64,000 bases of DNA from Takakia lepidozioides (Eukaryota > Streptophyta > Takakiopsida > Takakiales > Takakiaceae), in NCBI GenBank assembly GCA_030704615.1, contig CM060732.1, positions 55,285,053 to 55,349,052 of the forward strand, given 5' to 3'. The translations under genes and the position numbers were made by a program. The notes under the pieces were generated by a model. It had not been told where the DNA came from, did not search any database, and was given only the letters and a program-made list of their open reading frames with translations. This document shows positions 22,732-33,799 of this stretch, in pieces (position 1 is the first letter of the stretch; each line of letters starts with the position of its first letter).

Positions 22732-22844
22732 AGACTTAGCCCGGGTGGGTCTGCCGCGAGGTAGGGTGACCCTAGGCGGCATTGGGGCTGTTTGCAGCTG
22801 TTTTCTAGGTTAAGACACAAAAAAAAATGTTAAGATAGTAGCAA

Positions 22845-22912
22845 GTAGTGTGGCAGTTGGGCGCATTGAGTGGTACCTATGAGGTCATGGGCTCAACTCT
22901 GGCTGCGCCAAA
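22845..22912 (+). mobile_element. tRNA-derived SINE head
   Basis: GTAGTGTGGCAGTTGGGCGC is followed 45 bp later by GGCTCAACTC (22890-22899), which fits a pol III B box. The spacing and the opening GTAGTGTGG agree with the copy at 21679. The region after it shows no obvious tail. Confidence 0.45.
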
Positions 22913-23017
22913 TGTGCATCAATGATGGTTTTGGCGGGCGTTGCACTTATACTAATGATCCTTTTTTTGATGGGCGAGTTTTTCCGCAAAAAATCCTAAG
23001 TCCCCTGGGCGGGCTAG

Positions 23018-23245
23018 GGCACGACAAGCACCATTCAGACCGCGAGCAGACCTGACCTGACCTGTATGAGCAGACCCGACCTGCCAGCAGACCCTGAGCA
23101 CACCAGACCTGAGCAGACCCGGACCGCTGGGGCACGACAAGCACCATTCAGACCGTGAGCCGACCTGACCTGTGTGAGCAGACCCGACCTGCCAGCAGAC
23201 CCTGAGCACACCAGACCCGAGCAGACCCGGACCGCAGACCCAGAC
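23018..23245. repeat. Tandem repeat, 113-bp period, two units
   Basis: GCACGACAAGCACCATTCAG occurs at about 23019 and 23132, each followed by short GACCTG/GAGCAGACC repeats. The simple internal words suggest slippage-driven growth. Confidence 0.85.
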
Positions 23246-23434
23246 CCGGACTCGCCAGGTGATGGACTGAAGCATTCCGGCATGGCTCATTTACCAGTCT
23301 TGCCACTTGACACACACACTTTTTGGCATATTACAGTTCCTCTCCGCTCGCATGCTGAGGACGTGTGGGTGTGTTTTTGGTGCTGCTTGATGCGCGCAAT
23401 CTGTTGAAGGAAGTGCAAAAAGCATGCAGTATGC

Positions 23435-24070
23435 ATGGCATCCGTGGGGAACATGCCTGCCTTTTGCACATGTGCTCCAGGTGCTAGCTCCGGGTGTCCT
23501 CACAATCCTCGGGACGCAGGCTATGCTGCTTGCATGCCCGGCCAAGGGAAGAAAGATTCAAGGTGTGGGTTTTGCATTTTGTGCGCTCGCCGGCATTTTC
23601 GGCAAGGAAGTTGCTCCCAAAAGCCAACATATGGAGGAGGAGCAGCCTCGAAACAAATGTTTAATCAACCACAGTCAATGAACAGCTACTTTGCAAACTC
23701 CAGTGACTGGTGGGACAATCCAGGCAATAAGGTGAATGCCTGTTATGTTACAGCTGAAGGCAGCGAAAAACATCCATGGAAAACTTTCTCGCAAATAAAG
23801 GAAGTCCCAACCTTCCCTCTCTGAAGGAGCAGTGGAGTGTGGGTGCAGATCAACCCCAAGGGACCAGATTTCAAGCACACGATTACCATGGAGGCATTGT
23901 GGATTGGTAGCTACAAGAAGCCTGCATGGGTTGTTGGTCAAGTGGAGAAGCTTGCAGAAGCTATGCAGATGTCTATCGCAAGCCCTGGTGGAGCGGACTC
24001 ATGTGGGGCTTTCCTGTACGGCACTCACTTTTCTGATGTAGAGCTCACAAACTTTGATCTGACTCTGTAG
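23435..24070 (+). CDS. OSB-like protein, C-terminal part with PDF motif
   Basis: Exon 1 (open from ATG 23435 to 23731) ends FANSSDWWDNPGNK. A 117-bp GT-AG intron follows, then exon 2 (23849-24070) starts INPKGPDFKH and continues EALWIG...WVVGQVEKLAEAM to a stop. The junction restores the WWDN...K-x-NPKGPDFKH block of the PDF motif found in organellar single-stranded DNA-binding (OSB) proteins, which act in mitochondrial or plastid genome maintenance. The joined frame is 172 residues. No OB-fold is recognisable in residues 1-75, so upstream exons are missing, unrecognised, or replaced by the repeats to the left. The similar inverted fragment at 19.1-19.5 kb shares the intron position and its start. 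Confidence 0.6.
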
Positions 24071-24485
24071 TTGCATGGGGGTTTTGTGAACAGGTGAGAG
24101 TAAGCGGCCCATTGTGAACCCCAGTGTAGAGTTCGAGGGAAAATCAGTTGTCTCTGTTTACATAGAAGTGGAGAACAGAAGTCAGGTATTGCTGGGGGTG
24201 CATAGTAGTACCCATGGGGTAATTTTGCACAGATGTGTTACATTGTGATTTTTGTCAAGGTGAAGGTGAACATAGTTATCAGAAGTTCTTGAAACTTATA
24301 GTTGGTTTGCTACCTACATGCACCTTCCTGCGGTGATGTAGAAGGGTAACAATACAAAGACTCTGTTATGATATAGCAAAGAACCTGTCCCCATGAAAAG
24401 ATTTTTCTTGGAAGTATGTAGGACCTTTGAGGGCGATCCAATGAGTGAGAAAGATTGCAGCTAAAGAGTTTTGGAGTATTGCAGG

Positions 24486-27002
24486 ATGGTGGGGTTGAAT
24501 CAGGCACAGTCATCTGAAATGGGCACCTCAACAATGAATTCAGCTTTTGAAAGAGGACCAAGAGAGGGGGTCAACAAGAACTCTTCTAGCACTTGTCAGA
24601 ATGTGAGGACACTATCTAAAGCAGGACAGCTGAAGGAGGCGCTGCACATTTTGAACCAAGGAGGCGTGTCAGCCGACTCTGATACATATGCCTGTCTCCT
24701 GCAAGAGTGCCTTAAGAGGAGAGGCCTAAAAGAAGGAAAGGAGGTGCACACTCACATTATCCAAAGTGGATTCAAGCTAACTATATTTCTACTCAACACC
24801 CTCATCAACATGTATGCCAAGTGCGGGAATGTGGTGGATGCACGCCTAGTGTTTGACAAAATGGTTGAACGTGATATGTTTACATGGAACATGATGATCG
24901 CAGGATATACCAGGCATGGGTGTGGTAGGGAGGCCTTGGAGATTTATGAACAGATGAGACGGGAGGGGGTATTTCCCAATAGGATCACATTCATTTGTGT
25001 TCTCAAGGCGTGTGCAAGCCTCACAGCCCTGGCAAAGGGCAAAGAGGTCCACACCGACATCATCAAAGCTGCAATTGCACCAGATATCACTCTGGAGAAT
25101 ACTCTTGTCAACATGTATGCCAAATGTGGAAGCATGATGGATGCACGTCAATTGTTTGACAGTATGGCCCAGCGAGATGTGGTCTCATGGAGTGCAATGA
25201 TCGCAGGATATGCAAAGCATGGGTGTCGTAGGGAGGCATTGGAGACCTATGAGCAAATGGTAAGTGAAGGTATAACACCCAACCATGTCACATTCGTTTG
25301 TGTTCTCCACGCATGTGCCAGCCTGGCAGCTGTGGAAAAGGTCCACGCAGATCTCATCAAAGCTGGAATTGCACCAGATATCATTCTAGCAAACACCCTC
25401 ATCAACATGTATGCTAAATGTGGAAGCATTGAGGTTGCACGTGAAGTGTTTGACAATATGGCGGCACAAGATGTGGTCTCATGGAGTTCAATGATTGCAG
25501 GATATGCTCAACATGGGTGTGGTAAGGAGGCTTTGGAAACCTATGAACACATGATACGGGAAAGGGTAACGCCCGATACAGTCACATTCGTTTGCGTTCT
25601 CAACGCGTGCGCTAGCCTCGCAGCCCTGGAAAAGGGCAAAGAGGTCCACATTGACATCATCAAAGCTGGAATTCAGCCAAATATTATTCTGGAGACTGCC
25701 CTTGCTGCCATGTATAGCAAATGTGGGAGCATAAAGGATGCACGTCAAGTGTTTGACAATATGGCTAAACAAGACGTAGTGTCATGGAGTGCAATGATCA
25801 CTGCATATGTCCAACATGGGTGTGGTAGGGAGGCTTTGGAGACCTATCAGCAAATGATACAGGGAGGGGTGATGCCCAATCAGGTTACATTCATTTGTGT
25901 TCTCAAGGCTTGTGCCAGTTTGGCAGCCCTGGACAAGGGCAAAGAGGTCCATGCTGACATCCTCAAATCTGCAGTTGAGCCAACTCTCACTTTGGAGAAT
26001 ACCCTTATTGACATGTATGCCAAATGTGGCAGTGGAGAGGATGCACGTCACGTGTTTGACAGTATGGTTAAGCGAGATGTGGTCTCATGGAATGCAATGA
26101 TTGCAGGGTATGCTCAGCTTGGGTGTGGTATGGAGGCCGTGCGACTATTTGCGCAAATGCAACAGGAAGGGGTTAAGCCAAATGGTGTCACCTTTATATG
26201 TGTTCTCTCTGCATGTAGCCATATTGGGCTGGTGGATGAAGGCCTCCACTACTTTGATTCCATGATTCGGGATCATGGCCTCACTCCTACAGTAGAGCAT
26301 TTTGGCTGCATGGTGGACCTTCTTGGCCGTGCAGGGCGATTGGCTGAAGGAGAGGACTTTATTAACAAAATGTCCATAGACCCAGGTCCTGTGGTATGGG
26401 GGGCCTTGCTGGGTGCCTGCAGAATTCATGGAAATGTGGAGGTGGCAGAACGTGCAGCAAAATGCATTCTCAAGAGGAATCCACAAGATACTGCAACTTA
26501 TGTACTGCTATCAAATATCTACGCTGCAGCCGGCAGGTGGGATGATACTGCAAAGGTGAAAAAAATGATGCAGGACAGGTGTATCAGGAGGAAGCCAGGG
26601 CTCAGCTGCATTGAGGTGGACAACCAAGTGCATACATTTGTTGTAGATGGCAAGCTGCATCCTCAAATTGATGAAATTCATGCTGAGCTGAAGAGATTGT
26701 CTGAGCAGATGAAGAAGTCCGGGTACGTGCCTGACACTCGCTTTGTGTTAAGGGATGTGGTGGAGGAGCAAAAGGATTTTTCTCTTTGCCTCCACAGTGA
26801 GAAGCTGGCCATTGCATTTGGGCTTATCAGCACACCCCCTGGGACGCCTCTTCGTGTGATTAAAAACCTTCGGGTGTGCGGTGATTGCCACACGGCCACC
26901 AAGTTCATCTCAAAGATTGTTGGGCGAGCAATTCTCGTGAGGGATGCCAACCGTTTTCACCATTTTCAAGATGGGGTTTGTTCTTGTGGGGATTACTGGT
27001 GA
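24486..27002 (+). CDS. PPR-DYW protein (organellar RNA editing factor family), intronless
   Basis: An 838-residue frame without introns. The start is the ATG at 24486; the frame is open only five codons further. An acceptor-like TTGCAG just before it suggests a 5'UTR intron. Residues about 40-590 hold repeated P-L-S type PPR motifs with the signatures NMYAKCGS, DVVSWSAMIAGYA and TFVCVLNACASL. E and E+ regions follow (HGLTPTVEHFGCMVDLLGRAG, WGALLGACRIHGN). The C-terminal DYW domain is complete, with HSE at 770-772, CGDC at 798-801 and terminal DYW at 836-838. HxE and CxxC are the zinc and catalytic residues of this cytidine-deaminase-like domain. Family knowledge: such proteins recognise organelle RNA one base per motif and edit C to U. 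The repeats are very alike at DNA level, so the array may be young. Confidence 0.93.
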   Translation: MVGLNQAQSSEMGTSTMNSAFERGPREGVNKNSSSTCQNVRTLSKAGQLKEALHILNQGGVSADSDTYACLLQECLKRRGLKEGKEVHTHIIQSGFKLTIFLLNTLINMYAKCGNVVDARLVFDKMVERDMFTWNMMIAGYTRHGCGREALEIYEQMRREGVFPNRITFICVLKACASLTALAKGKEVHTDIIKAAIAPDITLENTLVNMYAKCGSMMDARQLFDSMAQRDVVSWSAMIAGYAKHGCRREALETYEQMVSEGITPNHVTFVCVLHACASLAAVEKVHADLIKAGIAPDIILANTLINMYAKCGSIEVAREVFDNMAAQDVVSWSSMIAGYAQHGCGKEALETYEHMIRERVTPDTVTFVCVLNACASLAALEKGKEVHIDIIKAGIQPNIILETALAAMYSKCGSIKDARQVFDNMAKQDVVSWSAMITAYVQHGCGREALETYQQMIQGGVMPNQVTFICVLKACASLAALDKGKEVHADILKSAVEPTLTLENTLIDMYAKCGSGEDARHVFDSMVKRDVVSWNAMIAGYAQLGCGMEAVRLFAQMQQEGVKPNGVTFICVLSACSHIGLVDEGLHYFDSMIRDHGLTPTVEHFGCMVDLLGRAGRLAEGEDFINKMSIDPGPVVWGALLGACRIHGNVEVAERAAKCILKRNPQDTATYVLLSNIYAAAGRWDDTAKVKKMMQDRCIRRKPGLSCIEVDNQVHTFVVDGKLHPQIDEIHAELKRLSEQMKKSGYVPDTRFVLRDVVEEQKDFSLCLHSEKLAIAFGLISTPPGTPLRVIKNLRVCGDCHTATKFISKIVGRAILVRDANRFHHFQDGVCSCGDYW

Positions 27003-29774
27003 AAAGAGCAACATCCATGAAAGAAAGTGCAAGCAACCGGGGGAAAGTCACAATAAGTTGATATTTTTGTAAGCAAAGAATGAAGTCAGAACTTATGCAT
27101 GCAATGGATTGATGTAATCGGTACTGCACTTCCAATGAGCTGCCCATGGTGATGCTTACAAACCTATTATCATTTGAACAGTAGGTTGAAAAATTTTGCA
27201 CTGAAAAGGTCAACCTCCATGTATCAGGACCAGAATTACTTCAAATCTCAGATGTAATTCATAGTCAATAGGCTGAAGGCCCAAAAGCCTGAAGGTGAAT
27301 GCACATCATACCCAGATTCTCTCCAAATATTTTCATGGACATTGGAACACCTTTGTTTATTAATTGGGATTGACATGGTGTGCGATTCTAAGATGCCTGC
27401 AGGTGGAGTCAGTAATGGCCACAAAAGCCCTGGAAAAACAAGAAAAGTTTATGAGATCACCACATGCAAAAGCCGGTATTGCCACTCTACAAGTCTGCTC
27501 CTAAAAAACCCAGAAGATATCTTGTCTCTAGATACTATGATAGTTTGACAAAGCCAACCTGAACCTTTCAATCTGACAAAGGATGATGAACCTCGTCCTT
27601 CCACAAGACCAAAAAGTACTCAAAAAGCAGCCTGGGCATTGCCATGGGATTGGCCCTTTTGTGATGAGGCAAGATTGAAGCTAGGTAGTTGCCTGTCATT
27701 GGGGAATCTTGAGCCACAAAACAAAGTGGGAAATTAGTTCTCTTACGAAACCCCAACTTCATAGTGCAAGTCTACCATGCAATTTGCTACCGTCAAACCT
27801 GGATGAGTTTTAGGCTTTTGGAGTAAAAACAATACCACTTGTAGGGATCTAACACAAAGAGGTTTAGGGTTTTAAGAAATAACATTTTTGTATGTAACCA
27901 AGGTGTGACTCAGTCTAAGCATTCATTTTTAAAATGTGAAACAAGATAGAAGTCTTGGATATGAAAATAGTTGTATGCCTTCTACCAAGTTGACCTTGTC
28001 TTGCAAGTAATTCTAATGATCGAAGCCATTGAATTGCTGGGTTGTCGATCTGAAGCAATATTCTTAGTTTTCAAACAAAATTTGCAGGAGTAGAATAAAA
28101 AACATGGGCATTGGGGCGGTGTTCCATTTCTCAGCCTCCATGGCCTGTCATGTGAGGTTATTTTTTCCTCATTTTCTAAGTCAAAGTCCGGCCTCTCTGG
28201 GGCCTTCAGAAAAAAAAGAAGAAAGCTTTACCTTTAGGGTTTTATGAGGTATTATATACGCCCCATAAAGGGTAATTACTATTTAACCATTCACTTGGTT
28301 ACCGTTTACTCTTTGCTATAGTGGGTTGTTCGCGTGCGAAGAGATGCCAAAGCCTTGTGCAAGCTACACACACAGGCCTTGAGCAGAGCAAGGATCGATT
28401 CCATGGATTTGGGTGGGATGTTAGAGGCGGAGTGGATTCGGAAACATGATTTTCAAGTTGGGTAGTTGGGATTAAGTGTTTGAGGACTGCCTGGGCGATG
28501 GAGAGAGAGGTACTACTTGGATTGTGAGGATTGCGCGTGAAAGAGAAAGGTACTTGCGCCTGATCCCGTGTGAATTATGCTGTCTGTTGCGTCCTTCGGC
28601 GGGAAGGCTCCAATTGGTCTGGTCTATGTTTCTGAATGTATTTCTAATCCGCTTTGGAAGGCCGGAAGCCTATAATTTATGTGATCTAGGTAGTAAAGTT
28701 GCAGAATTTCTTCCACTCTCTCTCAATTCTCTGTTGTGTGCCTCCCGCTTTTCGGCTGTCTGGCGCCACTATTACTTTAGGGCCTTTGTTTGTGTCTCCG
28801 CCTAAACCCTAGTTATCCTCATCCACTTTGTGGTGTCCATGACATATTTCTCCCGGTGGCATGCAGTCATCGATCGGGTTGAAGGGTTGGAGGTGTACCG
28901 TACGAAATTTGTATTTCTTCTTTCTCTCTGTCAAGCAGTTTCCTACAGAGATCTTGGGTAATATCTCTTCCCCAAATTTCTGTGAAGAGCAGCACAAGAA
29001 GATGCCCTCTGCTGACAGAGGCAGTAGCTCTACTGTATCCAAAAGCTCAGAAACCACTTAGTTATGCTACTATTTAGGCAGGTTGTGCCTTTTTGTCCTC
29101 AATCCATATCCAGTAACTGAGCATTCTTGGTGTGCCTGGGATGCAGGGAGACCTGTAAAGGAAGCCATTCAACTCTGGGAGATTTTGAACTCAACGTTTT
29201 TACGGTCAGTCTCTCCCTCTCCTCGTGTCAGAATGGTCGTCATATGTGGGCATTCACGGTAAATGGTTTATCTATTATCCATGAACTTATGCATCAAGGG
29301 GTAAGTTGTAGGGTTTGAGTCAACAATTTCAGAGGGTGGCATGGACCCAAACCTCTAGATTCTAGTAAGTTGTGCCTCCCTATAAGGAAACCCTGCTCTT
29401 TACACAGTGCAAAGAATAGGCACATCTCCCACTTCTGTGTTAAGAAGAAATGTTGTTATCTGTTGTTTGTGATGGCTCAGGTGTATTCTTTCGATGGGTG
29501 ATTCATTAAGAAGGCCCTTTTGCTTTGAGAGCCTGGTTCATAATGGATGAGTCATGTTTCCAAACATCTAGTAGGATTGGATGATCCTCATATATGTGAT
29601 GTTGTCTGAAGAGAGCTCAAGGCATGACATGCTAACCAGTAATTTGTGATTGTTTACAAATTGCAGGCAGAGGAAAGATATTTTCATATATAAGCTGTAA
29701 ATAAGTTGACGAAACACATCCCCATTTTGCCCATGAGGGTGTGTAAATAAGAGGGAGCGGAAGTTTGAGACAGC
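27003..29774. other. Spacer between PPR-DYW and RING-FYVE-SYLF genes
   Basis: No recognisable coding region. A telo-box (AAACCCTA) lies at 28804-28811, and two AGGGTTTT copies lie near 27.87 and 28.24 kb. Such boxes are common in plant promoters and 5' leaders, so 28.2-29.7 kb may be promoter or untranslated exon of the next gene. The 109-codon frame at 28476-28805 has no motif. Confidence 0.4.
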
Positions 29775-32700
29775 ATGGAGGACAGCAGTACTCCCAAGAG
29801 GGGCCAGGAAAACCACGGTCTTGTGGACCGTGATGAAGTGCCCACGTGTGCCATGTGCATGGAAGTCCTGGGTACCTATGGAGGGCCTGCTTCCCTGGCC
29901 TGTGGCCACAATGGCTGCCTTACATGCCTTCAAAAGGTACATCGACCTACCTTCATCTTACTAGATGTGTTTTTAGGGAAAATTTCACATCCAAGCTTCT
30001 TTGCCAGACAATTCAATATCCAAATGAGCGCTCAGAAGACCGACATGGACTTGAAACATCTGCAATTTTGAAGTACTTTGTCTTCTTCAATATTCAGTGT
30101 TTGGTTTTTTTAATCTGCTTTTGTGCTTGATGCACTGTGTTTATGTCCAATTCCATTCGTCCAAAGAGTGTCAGGATGCATTTTGAATTGATGCGATGAA
30201 TGCAAAGTAGTGTTGTTAGTTTGTGACATCTCCCGACATGGAGGTGGTCATTCTGGACTCGCACTTGCTGGTTGGGCCTGACCCAGAGACTCCCAAGGAG
30301 CTGTGCAGGAATACTGTTGTACAAGCTCTACAGTCCCTATATCCCGGGTCTTGATCTTCTATGTGCCACTTGTATGAGTTGTAATGCTCTTGATTACAAA
30401 TCTGCAGAGTTGAGTTCATGCCTAATCTAACGGGAGGATGGTAATTACATCTCTTATCACTTATTCTCCCATCTTCTCTTCCTTAAGTCTGCCACCAAGA
30501 ACATGACGAGCAATTAAACTGGATTACCTTAGTTTTCAAGCATCTAAAGTTTTAGGTTTCCTGGTTATTGTACAGGTTCAGATGCATTCAGCATTGCCCC
30601 TATGCCCTCTGTGTCGAACGCCCTTTGATGCTGATCACAATTTGGGCCTCAATTTGGACCTGAGGGATGCACTTGAGCGTGCACAGGCTGCCTCGTTGGC
30701 TGCGCGCTTTGCGGCAGCAGAGTCAGAGCGTCTGGCCTCACAAAGAAAGTGCCGGCTAGAGGAAGAACAACGAGGACGTGGGCAGTTTCAGTGCGACCCG
30801 CCTTGGCCCGAAGAAACAGGACCTTGGATCCCTGTAACATCTATCAAGGGAGGGAAAGATGGGGGGGGGTTGGCTATGGAGGACGACCGAGGCCAGCAAG
30901 GTGAGGAGGATGGAGAGGAGGAGGATGAGAGAGATCGCAGCTCGGATCTCAGTGTCTGGAATGTTTTGAGGGGAGTTTTTGATATTGTAACAGGGGTCGG
31001 TGGTGCTGCACGTGTAGAGTATGATGAGCCAGCATCTGGTTGGCCAGCAACTCGGGGCATCTCTAACAGGGGATGTACAGGGGTGGAGAGGTACAGTGCC
31101 AATTGGAGAAGTAGCTATAGCCACAGCCATAGCCACAGTCCTAGTGCCCCTCCCCTCTTAACTGGGGCCAGTGGGGACGATGTTCGAGCTGTAAGGGCCC
31201 TTCTGGAGGCAGAACCCCCATCTTGGATGCCTGATAGTACTGCTTTCGCATGCATGCATTGTGCAGCTAGCTTCCGACCAATCACATGTGGCCGTCATCA
31301 CTGTCGATTTTGCGGAGGCTTGTTCTGCCGGAGGTGCTCGTCGGGGAGGTGTCTGTTGCCAGTGAGGTTTCGGGAGCACAACCCTCAGAGAGTTTGTGAT
31401 GTATGCTTTGAGCGTCTGGAGCCCATCCAACGCACTCTTGCAGACCGTGTCAGCAATGCAGCACATGTGCGTTACCACCATGACATTGTTGTGGCTCCGA
31501 CCTTTGTTGGATAAGTTTGGTAGGGAAGGGATTCGTTGATTACTGCTTTCATTACTTTCCAGTTGATATCCATGTGTCACTGTGCAACCGCATGGCAGGT
31601 GGCAACACACGATGTCACAGACCTCAGCTGTATGCGGGGGTGGGTTAACAGCCCAATTGGACTCTCCATGCAGCAGGAAATCTACAAGGCCACCAACACC
31701 GTGCGCAGCTACTGCAAGGTACTTGCCAAGCTGATGTGTTTAGGTGTAGGGTCAATGCAGTTTATTGTATCCCTGTTGAAAAATTTCTGGCAGACAGTGG
31801 CAAGTAGTACAAGTTCCTAGGAGAATTGTTGGTTTGGCCCCTTCTTGTCCTTTCTCTTCTGTGTCTGTCACTTTGGACCAAGAAGGGTACTGCAGTAAGA
31901 CTAGGGAGTAGAGCATCATCATTTTCCTCAGAGGATCACATTGACAGGGTGCTGGGGGTGCAGGTTGGAAGGCTGAAACCAGAGAGGTCGATACCTGACA
32001 CAGTGCTAAGAGGAGCACGAGGGCTTGCCATTCTCACCATCATGAAAGCTGGCATGATGGTCACCTATAAAGTCGGCACTGGACTTGTGGTTGCTCGGAG
32101 AGCAGATGGCACCTGGTCTGCGCCTTCGGCTATTGCCTCTTGTGGGCTTGGGTGGGGTGCTCAAGTAAGAAAGCATCACACAGGCCATTTCATCGCTATC
32201 TTTTTTCTCTCAACTATAGATTGCCCATGTTCTCATTTGGTTGGAAGATCTGATTTGTTTTGTTTGGCTGGCTGGCTGGCTGCTTTGGTACTGTGGTTTT
32301 CCCTGGGCAGGCAGGAGGGGAGCTCACAGACTTCATCATCGTACTCAGCACTGTCAAAGCTGTGAAAGCGTTTGGCGGGCATGTCCATTTCTCAGTGGGC
32401 GCTGGCATGAGTGCTGCTGCAGGCCCCATAGGTAGATCTGTTGAGGCTGATGTTCGTGCAGGTGATGGAGGGGCAGCCGCTTGCTACACTTATAGCTGCA
32501 GTAAAGGTGAGATATACTGAGGCATGTCATTTCCATGTTTCCGTGTACATCTCTCCATCTCCTCCACCCTCCTTTTTGCTTACTATATGTGTCCGGCAGC
32601 AGAATAGCAGTTGCCTATCCCACTGCTGAAGGTAAACGGCCACCGTAGCAGTATGGGAAGCATGTGAGAGAGCCATATGGTAATTCTGGGTGTAGGTCAT

Positions 32701-33306
32701 ACCACAGTGGTTTGAAGCTGTTGACCAAGTCAATCTTCCCTTTCAACCGGCACTCCCAACCCTCTTCTGGCCTCTCTCCCCACGTCTCTGTTGATATGAT
32801 TAAACAACGTCTTATGAGTACATTCTGTTGATATGATTTCTAGGTAAGAGAAGCCTGCTCATGAACTATGCAGACGAAACAAGGCTATTACTGTACAATG
32901 GGATCAAGTAGGTTATTTCTGAGGAACTTTGCTGTTTGTAGGAGTAGCCCTTGGCCCTGCACACGCGTGTTAGTTGTAAAGGTTCGGAATCATATCCCTA
33001 GGTCAGATCAACCAAAGAAGAAAGCACTCGGATGTCCTCGGTTTGTCACAAACTAGTCTAGTCAGTATTGTGAGATTCTTCTGAGAGGCTCACTTTATTA
33101 TTGGCTTTGCAGGGGCCTTTTTGGGGGTTTCTTTGGAGGGAAATGTCGTGGCCACACGCTCTGAGACGAATTTGAATTTCTATGGAGACGCATACCTTAC
33201 GGCAACGGATATTCTGTTGGGCCCTGTGCCTCGCCCACGGGCAGCGGCACCCCTTTACAGTGCCTTGCATGATCTCTTTGGAAAAGTTGATTCATCTTTC
33301 AACTGA
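29775..33306 (+). CDS. CFS1: RING-FYVE-SYLF protein, CFS1-like
   Basis: Exons: 29775-29936, 30576-31466, 31599-31718, 31964-32164, 32311-32506 and 33113-33306; all GT-AG, phases consistent, 587 residues. Exon 1 plus the start of exon 2 form a RING-like zinc finger (C25-x2-C28, C43-x-H45-x2-C48-x2-C51, C64-x2-C67). Residues 75-270 are low complexity with acidic and SHSHSHS stretches. A FYVE finger lies at about 271-338 with the RHHCR motif (lipid-binding basic patch) and CDVC. Residues 352-587 form a SYLF/Ysc84 domain (AGGELTDFIIVL, VEADVRAGDGG, LEGNVVATR). In Arabidopsis, CFS1 links endosomes, actin and autophagosomes, binding phosphatidylinositol 3-phosphate through FYVE. The FYVE-SYLF order and sequence fit that family well; the RING part is not something I recall for it. 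A poly(A) signal AATAAA is at 33682-33687. Confidence 0.9.
32787..32838 (+). mobile_element. 22-bp LINE micro-insertion with 15-bp target-site duplication
   Basis: TCTGTTGATATGATT occurs at 32787-32801 and again at 32824-32838. Between the copies lie exactly 22 bp (32802-32823) that match the 3' terminus of the local LINE family (AACGTCTTATGAGTACAT). This is what an extremely 5'-truncated target-primed insertion would leave. It sits in intron 5 of the CFS1-like gene. Confidence 0.8.
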
Positions 33307-33799
33307 AACTCTCAACATCTTTGAATCCACTATTTGGAGGGGTAGATTCTCAGATCATGGACTTGTACATATTTCTTCAGATTCCTCCCGGCAAGAACTC
33401 TGCTATATGACGGATACCGCCAAACACTGCAGCCATATATGCTCGCCAGTGGTTGAAAGATCTGTCCCACCCCTCATTGCCTTGCTCTAAGCTGAGCTGC
33501 ACCATAACATTGTGTAACAAAGTGAATTTTGTTTTGACATCATCTTATGTGTTATAATTTTTTTTTTAGTGGGATTTTGAAGTTAGTAGGGTGAATCAAT
33601 TATCTGAAGGTGTGCCTGCCTTGTACATATGTATATAAGAGCTACTTCGCATAGGAGCTCAAATCTCAAATGATCATCCTGAATAAACAAGTCACAAACT
33701 TTTTCTTAGACTAGCACTAGTGTGACCTGTGCCTTTGAGCACATATTCAACTGTAAAAGAGAGGTCTTTTGCTATCTTTTACATGGAAAAAACACATAC

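Noticed and set aside
21679-22912. tRNA genes
   Set aside because: A and B box-like words are present, but no cloverleaf, anticodon arm or acceptor stem can be formed; treated as SINE heads.
22055-23245. CRISPR array or bacterial satellite
   Set aside because: The repeats are long, directly tandem and without unique spacers; the context is eukaryotic.
24471-24485. Earlier start of the PPR-DYW gene at 24471
   Set aside because: The codon is TTG; the first ATG in frame is 24486, and an acceptor-like TTGCAG overlaps this stretch.
28476-28805. 109-codon open frame before the CFS1-like gene
   Set aside because: No motif, no homologous copy in the window, and the position suits a promoter or untranslated leader.
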